In this document: positions 24,779 to 33,979 of the stretch, one piece after another
Layout: each line of letters begins with the position of its first letter
Position numbering within the stretch: position 1 is the stretch's first letter
Assembly: GCF_003990915.1 (NCBI RefSeq)
Contig: NZ_BHXQ01000005.1
Coordinates: 186,001-250,000, forward strand
Direction of reading: 5' to 3'
Origin: Chryseotalea sanaruensis
GTDB taxonomy: Bacteria > Bacteroidota > Bacteroidia > Cytophagales > Cyclobacteriaceae
Length of the DNA stretch: 64,000 nt
Position numbers and translations under genes: made by a program
The notes under the pieces: generated by a model
What the model was told of the DNA's origin: nothing
Database searches by the model: none
Seen by the model: the letters and a program-made list of their open reading frames with translations, nothing else

Positions 24779-27637
24779 TTGAAATTATTTTTTCTGATAA
24801 AGAAGTTAAACATATTTTTACTCACCATTACCGTTTTGTCGGCAACAAAACTTTTTGCCCAATACCCACACTACTTCGCATACGACAACGAAAACGGCTT
24901 ACCAAGCAATGAAGTTTATAGCATTGTACAGGACAAAAGAGGTTTAATTTGGATTGGCTGCGATGCAGGCTTATATAAATTTGACGGTGTAAACTATACT
25001 TTGTATAGTAGTAAAACCCAAAATTCAAAATCCATCTCAAATCTTACACTTTCTTCGGATGGAAAGATCTATTGTGTGAATTTTCAAGACCAGATCTTTT
25101 ATCTTGAAAACGATACACTCAGAGAGCTTCAGCACACATTTCAAAAAATATCTAATATTGCATCAGGCCGAGAAGGACTTTTATATCTCAATCATGCAAC
25201 TGGTATTTCGGTATATAATCCACATACACGCGAATGGCGAAATATCAACACTATTAAGAACTTCACCCGCTCGGTAGTATCAAATAGCAGAAGCGAGATT
25301 TATTCCATTACCCAGCAGGGCATAGCAAAAATTTTAGAAGAAAAAGTTGTTTTCTATCCATTCCCGGGACATGGCCAAAATATAAGTACTGACTTTTTAT
25401 TGGGTTATCATGGAGATAAACTATGGATTGTAAAAAAGGATGGTTCTGCATTTTATGTATTGCAGCAGGGTAGATTGGTTCAAAATGAAAGTAAAAACCT
25501 AGCCCTTTCTTTGCAAAACCGGAAAATAACAAATCTGAAAGCGCTGCCCGATAATAACCTTTGGATCTCCACTTATAATGGTATAGTTCGCTACAACGTG
25601 GACAAAGATTCAGTAACTGTTTTTTATCCTGAATTATCATTTTCAGATATGTGGATTGATCGTGAAAATAATTATTGGCTCACCACTTTACAGGCGGGTA
25701 TTTTACGTGTTCCTGATCTGAATTATCAGGTGTGGAATACCCCCAGTATACAAAACGAAAAACTCACACACCTCGCCACAGACGGAGCGCATATTTATTT
25801 TTCATCTATAAATGGAGCCATCACAAAATTAAATACTAACAACGGTTCGCTGCAGACTTTTCATACGGGAAAAAATGCCGACATCGAATGCTTGTTTTTT
25901 GATACAAGCAATGACAATCTTATATTCTACATACAAAGTGAAAATTATGTGCTCAGAAAAAATGAAATAAGTAAGGCACCATTTCATATAAAGGCTATTA
26001 AATCAATTGTTCACGCTCCGCCTTTTTATTTCCTGGGTAGTTCACTTGGCTTGTATGTTGATAGTGAGAATCAATCTTATAGCTATCGTGATAAAATCAG
26101 CGAGGCCTGGATACGTCAATTAGCCTGGAATCAGCAAAAACATATACTGTATGCGGCTACTAACAAAGGACTGCAAATTTTTGAATACAGAGAGAACCAA
26201 TGGGTTTGCACCAGTACCCTGTTAACAAAGACACAAATCATTTCCATTGATTTTGACGAAGCAACACAGAATCTTTTTGCAATCACTTTTAATGGGAAAG
26301 TTCACTTACTAGACACCGAAAACAAATTGGCTAAAGTAGCAGAACTTCCAGCCGATGTGCAAGCGCAAAAACTGGAATATTACCAGCGCAAATTATTCAT
26401 GGCAAGTAATAAAGGTGTTTGGATTTTAGATTTGGAGAAAAGTGAATGGAATAATTTCAATGCCCTGTCTGGGCTAGCTTCTGAAAATGTAAATGACCTT
26501 ATTGTGATGAACGAAAATATATGGCTGGCTACTGGAAAAGGCTTGCAAAAAATTCCCTTGAAAGAAAAAACAAATAGGCCGCTGGCAAAAGTTTTCTTAA
26601 AAACGAATACACTTATAAATCCTGCACTTTCTAATGTAAAACTAAGTTACCAACAACCACTAATACTTTACCCCGAAGCAAGTATTTACACGAGTAATGG
26701 ACATTTTGAATATGCTTATCGCCTTAACCAGAATGAGTGGATAAAACTTCCTGCAGGTGTTGAGCAAATTGAAATTCAGAACCTCCCCACAGGAGATTTT
26801 GAGATAGCGTTGAAGGTAATTGATCATTTGGGCAGAGATTCAGAAAACACAATTCTTATTGCTGGATTTGTAAACCCACCTGTTTGGAAAAGGTGGTGGT
26901 TTATGTTGAGTGTTGTTTTTGTTTTAATCGGACTTATGTATTGGTTTTACAAGCATCAGTTATCTAAACAACGAAAGGAGCTGAATCGACAAAATGAACT
27001 AAATATTGCCAAACTCGTGGCCATTCGATCGCAAATGAATCCTCATTTTATTTTTAATTCGCTCAATTCGATTCAGGATTTGATTTTGCAGAAAAAAACA
27101 GTGGAATCGTACGACTATGTGGTACTTTTTTCTGAATTGGTGCGTAATGCTTTAACCTATTCCAATACCGAATTTATACCTATGCAAAAGGAAGTCGATT
27201 TTTTGTACACATATCTCCAATTAGAAAAACTTCGCTTTAAAAGTGATTTCACGTATACTATATACTATGATCAGTCAGATGAAATTGATGTGCCTTCCCT
27301 TTTAATTCAACCCTTTGTTGAAAATGCTTTATTGCACGGTTTATTGCACATAGAGGATAAGAAAGAATTATCCATAAGGTTTATTTACGACAAGGAAAAA
27401 CTAGTCTGTATTGTAGAAGATAACGGCATTGGCAGAAAGCAGGCTGATATTATTCGCTCACGGCAGGGTAATAGTCACTCATCATTCGCATTAAATGCTA
27501 TACAGAAGCGATTAGATATTTTTAACGAGCAACAGGGCGAAATTGTAAGCGAATTTGGCTTTGAAGATGTATATCCTGATAGAAAGTACACAGGCACACG
27601 GGTAACCATCAAACTGCCTTTCAAGCGTCATTATTAG
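24779..27637 (+). CDS. Hybrid periplasmic propeller sensor: Y_Y_Y domain plus LytS-type histidine kinase
   Basis: A 952-residue sensor kinase. In order: signal sequence 1-28 (ends TKLFAQ), two-component-regulator propeller repeats to about 620 (e.g. DNENGLPSNEVYSIVQDKRG and LIWIGCDAGLYKFDG), a Y_Y_Y domain about 640-700, one transmembrane helix near 705-725, then a His_kin (LytS) domain with the phosphoacceptor His756 in RSQMNPHFIFNSLNS and an HATPase region with VENALLHGLLH and VEDNGIGRKQ. The start is a TTG at 24779; a stop lies shortly upstream in frame and no useful ATG exists. A LytTR regulator follows 80 bp downstream. The propeller presumably senses an extracellular ligand, probably a glycan by family analogy. 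Confidence 0.92.
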   Translation: MKLFFLIKKLNIFLLTITVLSATKLFAQYPHYFAYDNENGLPSNEVYSIVQDKRGLIWIGCDAGLYKFDGVNYTLYSSKTQNSKSISNLTLSSDGKIYCVNFQDQIFYLENDTLRELQHTFQKISNIASGREGLLYLNHATGISVYNPHTREWRNINTIKNFTRSVVSNSRSEIYSITQQGIAKILEEKVVFYPFPGHGQNISTDFLLGYHGDKLWIVKKDGSAFYVLQQGRLVQNESKNLALSLQNRKITNLKALPDNNLWISTYNGIVRYNVDKDSVTVFYPELSFSDMWIDRENNYWLTTLQAGILRVPDLNYQVWNTPSIQNEKLTHLATDGAHIYFSSINGAITKLNTNNGSLQTFHTGKNADIECLFFDTSNDNLIFYIQSENYVLRKNEISKAPFHIKAIKSIVHAPPFYFLGSSLGLYVDSENQSYSYRDKISEAWIRQLAWNQQKHILYAATNKGLQIFEYRENQWVCTSTLLTKTQIISIDFDEATQNLFAITFNGKVHLLDTENKLAKVAELPADVQAQKLEYYQRKLFMASNKGVWILDLEKSEWNNFNALSGLASENVNDLIVMNENIWLATGKGLQKIPLKEKTNRPLAKVFLKTNTLINPALSNVKLSYQQPLILYPEASIYTSNGHFEYAYRLNQNEWIKLPAGVEQIEIQNLPTGDFEIALKVIDHLGRDSENTILIAGFVNPPVWKRWWFMLSVVFVLIGLMYWFYKHQLSKQRKELNRQNELNIAKLVAIRSQMNPHFIFNSLNSIQDLILQKKTVESYDYVVLFSELVRNALTYSNTEFIPMQKEVDFLYTYLQLEKLRFKSDFTYTIYYDQSDEIDVPSLLIQPFVENALLHGLLHIEDKKELSIRFIYDKEKLVCIVEDNGIGRKQADIIRSRQGNSHSSFALNAIQKRLDIFNEQQGEIVSEFGFEDVYPDRKYTGTRVTIKLPFKRHY

Positions 27638-27717
27638 ACTATTCGTAAAATGAATGATGAGGTTGGTAAAATGGATAAAACTTATGTTAAATAGTTGATC
27701 CTTTTTTGCGAAAAAAA

Positions 27718-28479
27718 ATGGAGGCGATAAAAGCAATTATTACAGATGATGAAGTGGCTGCACGTAACGTGCTCAGTCAATTACTTGAAATGGAATATCC
27801 ATCCATAGAGGTAATTGCAAAATGCCATGATATTCCATCAACAGTTGCTATTATAAAAGAACAAAATCCTGATGTTGTGTTTATGGATATTCAGATGCCA
27901 CAATATGCAGGCTATGAAATCGTCAATTTTTTTGATCAAATCAATTTTGAAATCATATTCGTAACCGCCTTTGACCAATATGCCATTAAAGCCTTTGAAT
28001 TGAATGCTGTTGATTACTTGGTAAAGCCCATTAATCGCCAACGCTTGACACAAGCAATTGAAAAATTGCAATTGAGAGTAGAAAGTCAAAAAATGGCAGA
28101 AAGATATCACCTGCTTAAAGAATCACTGCAAAGTAAGACCCATGATCACATTGTTATTGCCGAATTAGGCAAACAGAATATTGTAAAATTAAATGATATA
28201 ATAGCCATTGAAGCAAACGGAGCATACAGCACTGTCTACACAATTGGCAAAGAGAACTTAACGGTGACTAAAAACATCAAACAGTTTGAAACCCTTTTGC
28301 CACAAGACAATGTTTTTTTTCGCTCACATAAATCATGGATAGTAAACTTTGCGCATATATGGCGTTATGCCAAATCAAAACTGGAAATCAATCTCACAAA
28401 TAATATAATCGCCAAACTTTCAAAATACAGAAAAGAGGAATTTGAAGAGGCTTTAAAGGGTCGAAAATCCATTCCTTAA
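27718..28479 (+). CDS. LytTR-family response regulator
   Basis: A 253-residue regulator with a receiver domain and a LytTR DNA-binding domain. Seen: acidic pocket IITDDE, phosphoacceptor Asp57 in VVFMDIQMP, conserved Lys in LVKPINRQ, and the LytTR core IVKLNDIIAIEANGAYSTVYT with FRSHKSWIVNF. The ATG at 27718 is preferred over an in-frame TTG at 27706. It is the natural partner of the upstream kinase. The two lipoproteins downstream are candidate targets, which is inference. Confidence 0.94.
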   Translation: MEAIKAIITDDEVAARNVLSQLLEMEYPSIEVIAKCHDIPSTVAIIKEQNPDVVFMDIQMPQYAGYEIVNFFDQINFEIIFVTAFDQYAIKAFELNAVDYLVKPINRQRLTQAIEKLQLRVESQKMAERYHLLKESLQSKTHDHIVIAELGKQNIVKLNDIIAIEANGAYSTVYTIGKENLTVTKNIKQFETLLPQDNVFFRSHKSWIVNFAHIWRYAKSKLEINLTNNIIAKLSKYRKEEFEEALKGRKSIP

Positions 28480-28566
28480 ACCAATCAGACTGTTCTTAAA
28501 ACAGATACTGGGTTCGGCAAATACAGGTCATACTTTCGTGGAGTTAATCTAAACAGAAGCGAAAAT

Positions 28567-30438
28567 ATGATGCCCCCATTTTTAAAACACAATAGAACGT
28601 TCTTTGCTTTATTGGCTTGCGCAACGTTCTTACTAACATCTTGCAATAAAGATGATGAACCCGCGCAACCACAACCCACGCTTACTTCGCTAAACATTAC
28701 TGAAGGTGAAGTGGGTACATCGGTCACCCTTACGGGTAGAAACTTCGGCACCAGCACCAACGATGTTAAAGTTTTCTTCAACACTACCGAAGCAATAGTT
28801 TCATCGCTCACAACAACTCAAGTGGTGACTACGGTTCCTTCAGGTATTACTCCGGGCGAAGTAGATGTGAAAGTAAGCGTTAAAACATTGGAGACCGCTT
28901 CGCAAAAATTTACTGTGCTGGCACCCATTACCGTAAGTGCAACAGATTTTACCACTAGTATCACAGAAAATCCGGGAGCTAACGCAATTTTGGGAACAGT
29001 ACAGGCTACCACCAATCGTGGTGCCCTGGTGTATTCACTTACCTCACAATCAGTATCAGGAGCTTTTGCCATTAATTCTTCTAATGGACAGCTTACTGTG
29101 GCCGATGAAAGTGCGTTTGATTATGAAGTCAACACTTCTCTTACTGCCACTATTTCGGTTGCTAACGGTACAGAAACGGCCACAGCAAATGTTACCATTA
29201 TGATAACCGATGCTGTCGAGGTTGGAAACATTCAGAATTTCACAACATCAATAGCAGAAAACCCTGGCGCTAATGCAGGTATTGGTCAGGTATCGGCAAG
29301 TATTTTGAATAGCAATGAAAAAACTTTTGCCATAGTATCACAAACACCGGCAGGAGCTGTTTCTATTGATGCTTCAACCGGATTAATACAAGTGGCAAGC
29401 CCATCATTATTTGATCACGAAAACAACCCAACAATTACGGGTGTGGTAAGTGTTACTAGCCGCTCTGAAACTAAAACGGCAACCTTTACTATTACCGTTA
29501 CCGATGTAAGCGAAGCACCAAGTGTAACCGTTAGCGCGGTGGCAGGCGATGCAAATCTTGGCGGATGCTACGATGGAGGTACATTAGAACACATCTATTT
29601 CACGCGTCCATTCTTTGGCACCTTGCAAAACAACAACGGTACGCCTACCATTTACTTGGCCGACCTGACTTGTGGTATTAAAAAGGTAACACTGGGCGCC
29701 ACCACTACTTTGAGTAGTGAATATTTCCCTGCCGATGTAGCTGCCGAACAGTTTTCAGATGTGCACCCTTACTCCAATTACTTATTGGCTACACGTAAAG
29801 TAAGTTCTCCGGGCAAGGCTGATTCTCACCAGATTGTAAAAATTGAAAATGATGGGAGGAACATTAATGTTACAGCCTTAGTTGCAGGAAGCCCACTAGT
29901 TTATCCTGTAGGGATTACCGTTGGCGGAAATGGCAACATCTACGTGGCTGATCAGTCGGGAAGGAGAATAAGAGTATACGACAACAATGGTTCATCGATA
30001 GCCGTAATTGGCAATGGCAATGTGGGCGGCACGGATGGAGACGAAGTAACAGCCACTTTTGCCCTTGTACGCGATGTGCAGGTAGACGCCAACGGAGTAA
30101 TGTATATAGCCGACCGTTATTCTATAAGGAAATATGACCCTTCAACTGGCTTGGTTAACACACTTGCCGGTACTAATGCATCCGGAGATGCAGTTGGCAG
30201 CGCCTCACAAGCTCGCTTTAATGAAATACACGCAATAGGCTTGATGCCCAATGGTGATATTTTAATTGCCGACCACCTCAATACCAAAATAAAAGTACTC
30301 CGCACCAACGGCACAGTGGAAACCCTTTTGGATAACCTCAATGCCTACCCCGAAGGGATTATGATTCAAGATAACAACACCTTCTATTTTACTCTGCAGA
30401 ACAGGTATGCACTGTACAAAGCGGTGATCAGTAATTAA
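28567..30438 (+). CDS. Surface lipoprotein with IPT/TIG, cadherin-like and NHL-repeat domains
   Basis: A 623-residue lipoprotein: signal ending FLLTSC with the lipidated cysteine, an IPT/TIG domain (ITEGEVGTSVTLTGRNFG), two cadherin-like repeats of about 90 residues with the paralogous openings ITENPGANAILG and IAENPGANAGIG, then an NHL six-bladed type propeller (VGITVGGNGNIYVADQSGRR, DVQVDANGVMYIADRYSIR). Family features point to outer-surface binding. It lies 87 bp after the response regulator. Ligand unknown. Confidence 0.88.
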   Translation: MMPPFLKHNRTFFALLACATFLLTSCNKDDEPAQPQPTLTSLNITEGEVGTSVTLTGRNFGTSTNDVKVFFNTTEAIVSSLTTTQVVTTVPSGITPGEVDVKVSVKTLETASQKFTVLAPITVSATDFTTSITENPGANAILGTVQATTNRGALVYSLTSQSVSGAFAINSSNGQLTVADESAFDYEVNTSLTATISVANGTETATANVTIMITDAVEVGNIQNFTTSIAENPGANAGIGQVSASILNSNEKTFAIVSQTPAGAVSIDASTGLIQVASPSLFDHENNPTITGVVSVTSRSETKTATFTITVTDVSEAPSVTVSAVAGDANLGGCYDGGTLEHIYFTRPFFGTLQNNNGTPTIYLADLTCGIKKVTLGATTTLSSEYFPADVAAEQFSDVHPYSNYLLATRKVSSPGKADSHQIVKIENDGRNINVTALVAGSPLVYPVGITVGGNGNIYVADQSGRRIRVYDNNGSSIAVIGNGNVGGTDGDEVTATFALVRDVQVDANGVMYIADRYSIRKYDPSTGLVNTLAGTNASGDAVGSASQARFNEIHAIGLMPNGDILIADHLNTKIKVLRTNGTVETLLDNLNAYPEGIMIQDNNTFYFTLQNRYALYKAVISN

Positions 30439-30444
30439 TTGTAT

Positions 30445-30477
30445 AAGGTTTCCGGCTTTATGAAAGCTGAAAACCTT
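30445..30477 (+). other. Intercistronic stem-loop
   Basis: AAGGTTTCCGGCTTT pairs with AAAGCTGAAAACCTT with two imperfect positions around an ATG loop. There is no T-run, so termination is not implied. It lies between the NHL lipoprotein and the FISUMP lipoprotein and may tune the relative expression or mRNA stability of the two. Confidence 0.5.
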
Positions 30478-30510
30478 GTATTAAAAATCATTAACCAAAT
30501 ATTGATTATT

Positions 30511-31284
30511 ATGAATTTATTTTCAAAATCATTGTCTGTTCTTGCGATTGTATTCATCGTCTCATGCAGCAAAGATGATCCGACACCTGCCACTACCGTC
30601 ACCGACAAAGACGGTAATGTATATGAAACTGTAACCATTGGTGAACAAGTTTGGATGGCCGAAAACCTGAGAACCACCCAATACAATGATGGTACACCCA
30701 TCACTGCTATAATCAATCTCAATGAATGGGCTACCCAGAGCGCAGGTGCGTTTACTTCATATGCCAACGCTGAAGGTAATATGGATGCGTTTGGCGCGCT
30801 CTATAACTGGTATGCTGTAAACTCCAACAAGCTTTGCCCCACAGGCTGGCACATGCCGAGCAGTGTAGAGTGGAAGGAGATGGAAAACTACCTTATTGCC
30901 AACGGCTATAACTTTGATGGCAGCACCGATGGTGATAAAACCAGCACCAGCAAAGTAGCCAAAGCATTGGCCACCAGCAGTGGATGGAGCAATTCTACCG
31001 TTCCAGGTTCGGTGGGTAACAGCGACTATCCCGAATACCAAAACAAAAGCGGATTTAGCGCACTGCCCGGTGGCTACCGTTACCATGATGGTACATTTAA
31101 TTATGCAGTGTTCACAGGATACTGGTGGACAACCAGCGGGCAATTCACTGGAGGCAGCTTAGGCTTAGGCGAAGTCTCAATAAGCTCAGCCACACTCACC
31201 GCCATTTATAACAATGGTCTGGCTATTGGTTATCATAATGTCAACCCAAGGATAGGTGCTTCATGCCGATGTGTAAAAGATTGA
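30511..31284 (+). CDS. FISUMP-domain lipoprotein
   Basis: A 257-residue lipoprotein with a Fibrobacter succinogenes major paralogous (FISUMP) domain. Seen: signal with lipobox VSC (FIVSCSKDD), then VTIGEQVWMAENLRTTQYNDG, ALYNWYAVNSNKLCPTGWHMP, GFSALPGGYR, WWTTS and the ending GASCRCVKD, all FISUMP hallmarks. I chose the ATG at 30511 because it directly precedes the signal peptide; a TTG at 30439 would run through the stem-loop. It ends the two-component locus and is followed by a terminator. Confidence 0.9.
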   Translation: MNLFSKSLSVLAIVFIVSCSKDDPTPATTVTDKDGNVYETVTIGEQVWMAENLRTTQYNDGTPITAIINLNEWATQSAGAFTSYANAEGNMDAFGALYNWYAVNSNKLCPTGWHMPSSVEWKEMENYLIANGYNFDGSTDGDKTSTSKVAKALATSSGWSNSTVPGSVGNSDYPEYQNKSGFSALPGGYRYHDGTFNYAVFTGYWWTTSGQFTGGSLGLGEVSISSATLTAIYNNGLAIGYHNVNPRIGASCRCVKD

Positions 31285-31309
31285 GCTGAATAGTTTTCTT
31301 CAGGTTGGT

Positions 31310-31349
31310 CGAAGGTTGTTCTTGTTGAGGGGACAACCTTTCGGTTTTT
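31310..31349 (+). terminator. Intrinsic terminator after the FISUMP lipoprotein gene
   Basis: CGAAGGTTGTTC (31310-31321) pairs, with one bulge, with GGACAACCTTTCG (31331-31343), followed by five T residues. It ends the two-component and lipoprotein locus. Confidence 0.75.
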
Positions 31350-31415
31350 ATGGTTATTCTTTTTAGCACTTAAAAGTAAAAAGGCTAAACTCCAAAGTAC
31401 CGTTTATCCTCAGCC

Positions 31416-31439
31416 CTGGTTCGTGTCTTCAGGAACCAG
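31416..31439 (+). repeat. REP-like hairpin, one mismatch
   Basis: Same as the RAYT left-end hairpin: arms CTGGTTCGTG and CAGGAACCAG (C to G at 31432) around TCTT, again preceded by AGCC. It opens a 172-bp mini-element ending at 31587. Confidence 0.88.
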
Positions 31440-31463
31440 AACAAGTATTTATTTCCAGACTTC

Positions 31464-31553
31464 GACCATTCGGAAATATGTTCGGGTGCAAAATTTTACG
31501 AAATAGGCACTAAAGAATTTCCCTTTTTAAAGAACTTGAGAGATGAATTCTAG
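31464..31553 (+). pseudogene. RAYT remnant (3' end only)
   Basis: The frame ends SGAKFYEIGTKEFPFLKNL then RDEF and a TAG, matching the end of the intact RAYT (SARFYETATKEFSFLKDL then RDEF). The homology continues past the stop codon into the flanking hairpin (ATTATTA-TGTTGG). All upstream transposase sequence is gone. With the hairpins at 31416 and 31564 it forms a MITE-like non-autonomous relative of the RAYT element. Confidence 0.85.
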
Positions 31554-31563
31554 ATTATTAATG

Positions 31564-31587
31564 TTGGTTCGTGAAGACACGAACCAA
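31564..31587 (-). repeat. REP-like hairpin, perfect copy
   Basis: Identical to the right-end hairpin at 24263-24286: arms TTGGTTCGTG and CACGAACCAA around AAGA. It closes the mini-element holding the RAYT remnant and abuts the hydrolase fragment. Confidence 0.9.
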
Positions 31588-31588
31588 G

Positions 31589-31819
31589 GTGGGGGAGATA
31601 ATAAATGATACTGATAGCCAATTTTTATGGTGGGCAATTGACAAAATTGTGAATTGGAGAAATACGACTTTGCTGACCAACTTGATTCACATTCAAGGAA
31701 CATACGATAAGATATTACCCATAAGAACTAGTAACTTTAAAGTTAATAACGGTGGCCATCTGATGATTGTGAATAAAGGAAAAGAAATTGGTGATTTAAT
31801 AAACAAAATATTGAGTTGA
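31589..31819 (+). pseudogene. C-terminal fragment of an alpha/beta hydrolase
   Basis: The frame reads NDTDSQFLWWAIDKIVNW, then HIQGTYDKILP and NGGHLMIVNKGKEIGDLI before a TGA. This matches the last 70 or so residues of a common Bacteroidota alpha/beta hydrolase: the G-x-x-D-K-x-x-P acid block and the GGH catalytic histidine. The oxyanion and nucleophile-elbow regions are missing, and the fragment starts immediately after the hairpin at 31564-31587. A frame opening with GTG at 31571 lies inside the hairpin and is not a real start. Inactive remnant. Confidence 0.75.
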
Positions 31820-31842
31820 CAAGGTACAACTGTTCCTGTGCC

Positions 31843-31866
31843 TTGTTTTGTGAAGACACCAACCGC
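31843..31866 (-). repeat. Degenerate REP-like hairpin
   Basis: TTGTTTTGTG-AAGA-CACCAACCGC in the same register as the perfect copies, with five substitutions of 24. Pairing is largely lost. It follows the hydrolase fragment by 23 bp and faces the copy at 31906. Confidence 0.65.
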
Positions 31867-31905
31867 TGCATGGGAATAGCCAAGTAAAATAATTGAACCT
31901 ATACC

Positions 31906-31929
31906 TTGGCCCGTGTCTTCACCAACCAA
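31906..31929 (+). repeat. Degenerate REP-like hairpin, opposite orientation
   Basis: TTGGCCCGTG and CACCAACCAA around TCTT, three substitutions from the consensus. With 31843-31866 it forms another inverted pair about 40 bp apart, a BIME-like arrangement. Confidence 0.75.
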
Positions 31930-32000
31930 GGCATAGCTAACATCCTGACTTACTTTTTACATAAATGTATTCGCGAAAAGGTGACGTGACTATAGCTGTA

Positions 32001-33119
32001 TTATTTTACACCAAAGAACACACCAATCCATTCTACTCTTCGAACTACCAGTTCATAAAGTAGCATGGTAATAATGAATGTGCCCATTACTATGATCAGG
32101 TATTTCGTTAGTATGCTCCATTCGGTTTTAATCACATAAAACCCGAGCGCTATGAGAACCGTTTGATGAAGAATGTAAAATGGATATACCGCTTTACTCG
32201 TGTATTGGAGACTGCGGTTATTGTACGAAAGGTAATATTTGGCATAACCCAGTAAACAAAATATCCAACACACGATATTAATACATTTGAATAAATCAAA
32301 AATGTAGCTGCCAAGCGCAAATGTTTCAAGAAAATTTATTCCCGATTGATGCCACCCAAAGTAAATTATACAAAACGAAAACAAGCCAACCATCAGGTAA
32401 ATTCTACGACTATTCTCTAACGTAATCCAGAACTGTTTGGCGCTTGCGAAAAAGTAACCGTAGATCAACAGTAAGAAATAGAAGGCAAAGTTGTACCAGT
32501 CGCTCACCAGGTTGCGATTATCGGGCCATTGATCGCGAAGGAAAATCTCTATGAGAAAAAGAGGTATGGCGAATAAGATCAGCGATCGGCTTTTTATGAG
32601 AAGCGATGAAAAAGACGCAATGATTACTGTTGCACGTTCACTACGGAGGTATAAAAACAATGGAAGTGCCAGAAGACTAAACACAAACAAATAAGTGAGG
32701 AACCAGAGGTGATTCCAGGTAATGTTACTAAAGTACAGGGGATAGAAATCGAGATAGCTGCCAGTAAACGTTTCATGGTGCAACCATTCAAAGTACAGCT
32801 GAGGTGGGATGACTACGAACATGCCGAACACAAGCGGAATGAAGATACGTAGTAATCGCTCTTTAGCGAATACACCCGCGGTTCGATTTCCTAATGCAAA
32901 ATAAATACCTGCACCTGACACAAAAAATAGTAAGGGTAATCGCCATTGGTTTACAAATAGCATCGGCAATTTTAGCCACTCGCTAAAATGACTGTTCTGA
33001 ATATGAAAGCCCCAGTCCACGAAAATAAGTCCAGCGTGGTAAAAGACTAATAGCGAAAAAGCCAGTACGCGCAACCAATCCAAAAAGTAAAGCCGGGGTT
33101 TTAAAGATATTTCGTTCAT
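32001..33119 (-). CDS. Acyltransferase-3 family membrane protein (OpgC-like)
   Basis: A 372-residue integral membrane acyltransferase with about ten transmembrane segments. Seen: the opening LDWLRVLAFSLLVFYHAG with the family's membrane histidine, and the following WLKLPMLFVNQWRLPLLFFVSG block. Members move acyl or succinyl groups onto surface glycans (OpgC acts on osmoregulated glucans); the acceptor is unknown here. It stands alone next to the REP graveyard at 31.3-31.95 kb. Confidence 0.9.
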   Translation of the reverse strand: MNEISLKPRLYFLDWLRVLAFSLLVFYHAGLIFVDWGFHIQNSHFSEWLKLPMLFVNQWRLPLLFFVSGAGIYFALGNRTAGVFAKERLLRIFIPLVFGMFVVIPPQLYFEWLHHETFTGSYLDFYPLYFSNITWNHLWFLTYLFVFSLLALPLFLYLRSERATVIIASFSSLLIKSRSLILFAIPLFLIEIFLRDQWPDNRNLVSDWYNFAFYFLLLIYGYFFASAKQFWITLENSRRIYLMVGLFSFCIIYFGWHQSGINFLETFALGSYIFDLFKCINIVCWIFCLLGYAKYYLSYNNRSLQYTSKAVYPFYILHQTVLIALGFYVIKTEWSILTKYLIIVMGTFIITMLLYELVVRRVEWIGVFFGVK

Positions 33120-33557
33120 TAATTAAGTTTGAATAGGGGACAGCGTTCGAGATTAAAGGTTGCGTTGTTCGCATGTAGTTTGGTATACACTCACTTCAAT
33201 CCAAAAATCAGGTGATAAAAAGGTAAATGTAGTTCATTAATGTATGGTTATACACAACGAAGAATATTATAGTTGAACAGGATGGACAAAAGAGACGTTG
33301 GCGCTTTATTGGGAACCATACTTGCGAAAGTTTGCCAATTACATACAAACTACTAAATTCGATTAGTGGCTTTGGAAACGATCGTACTTCGAAAACCGAC
33401 ATGTCATGTAGCCAAACGTTGCATGCAAGACTGACTCGTCCTGGAAAAACACTTTAAGTCATTTTATTTAGATAAATAATATTTGTAAGACAAGAGCATT
33501 CAAACAAGTATTAAATTGCTGACAAATTCAACGGACAAGTAAGGTTAACCAAAATAA
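33120..33557. other. Intergenic stretch without a supported gene
   Basis: About 440 bp between the acyltransferase gene and a small hypothetical gene. A plus-strand frame of roughly 70 codons with no ATG start (about 33234-33455) contains aromatic and cysteine residues but matches nothing I know. The reading frame on the other strand at 33208-33402 has no support either. It could be an eroded gene. Confidence 0.4.
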
Positions 33558-33926
33558 ATGGGATTATTTGATTTCCTGAAAAAGAATAAAGATAGAATGA
33601 AGGATCCTGAGGATTACTTCCAGGTTACAATCAATGATGAAGGCGTGATCGTTGAACACCCAAAAAGGGAAAAAGAACAAGTAAAGTGGGCAGACATTGA
33701 CAATATAAAGATCATAACGACTGACCAAGGACCTTTTCAACCTGACGTCTGGCTAGCTTTATTAGGGAAAGACTCTGGTTGCTTAATACCACAGGGAGCT
33801 AAAGGACACGAAGAGGTATACAATGTTGTATCTAAATATGACCGTTTTGACTTTGAGAATGTAATTAAGGCAATGTCATCAACGGATAATCAGGAATTTT
33901 TAGTCTGGACGAGAGAATGCCTATAA
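33558..33926 (+). CDS. Small hypothetical protein, PH-like character
   Basis: A 122-residue cytoplasmic protein. Segments such as VKWADIDNIKIITTDQGPF and CLIPQGAKGHEEVYN, and the ending FENVIKAMSSTDNQEFLVW, belong to a widespread uncharacterised family in which a tryptophan after the first strands and the TTDxGPF-x-PDV block are conserved. The layout of strands followed by one helix is PH-like, which is inference. The next gene starts 54 bp after the stop, so the two may form an operon. Confidence 0.75.
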   Translation: MGLFDFLKKNKDRMKDPEDYFQVTINDEGVIVEHPKREKEQVKWADIDNIKIITTDQGPFQPDVWLALLGKDSGCLIPQGAKGHEEVYNVVSKYDRFDFENVIKAMSSTDNQEFLVWTRECL

Positions 33927-33979
33927 AACTTTTACCACTAAACGATTTAATAGAAAAGTTGATTAAAGTTCAAAAGCAC

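Noticed and set aside
31571..31819. Reading the hydrolase fragment as a real 82-residue gene starting at GTG 31571
   Set aside because: The start lies inside a transposon hairpin and the protein lacks the nucleophile and oxyanion half of the fold; it is a remnant.
23636..31929. Clustered hairpin repeats as a possible CRISPR array
   Set aside because: Copies are far apart, alternate in orientation and lack regular spacers; no cas gene is present.
33208..33402. 64-residue minus-strand frame upstream of the acyltransferase
   Set aside because: No motif, poor start context and no promoter; consistent with chance in AT-rich DNA.
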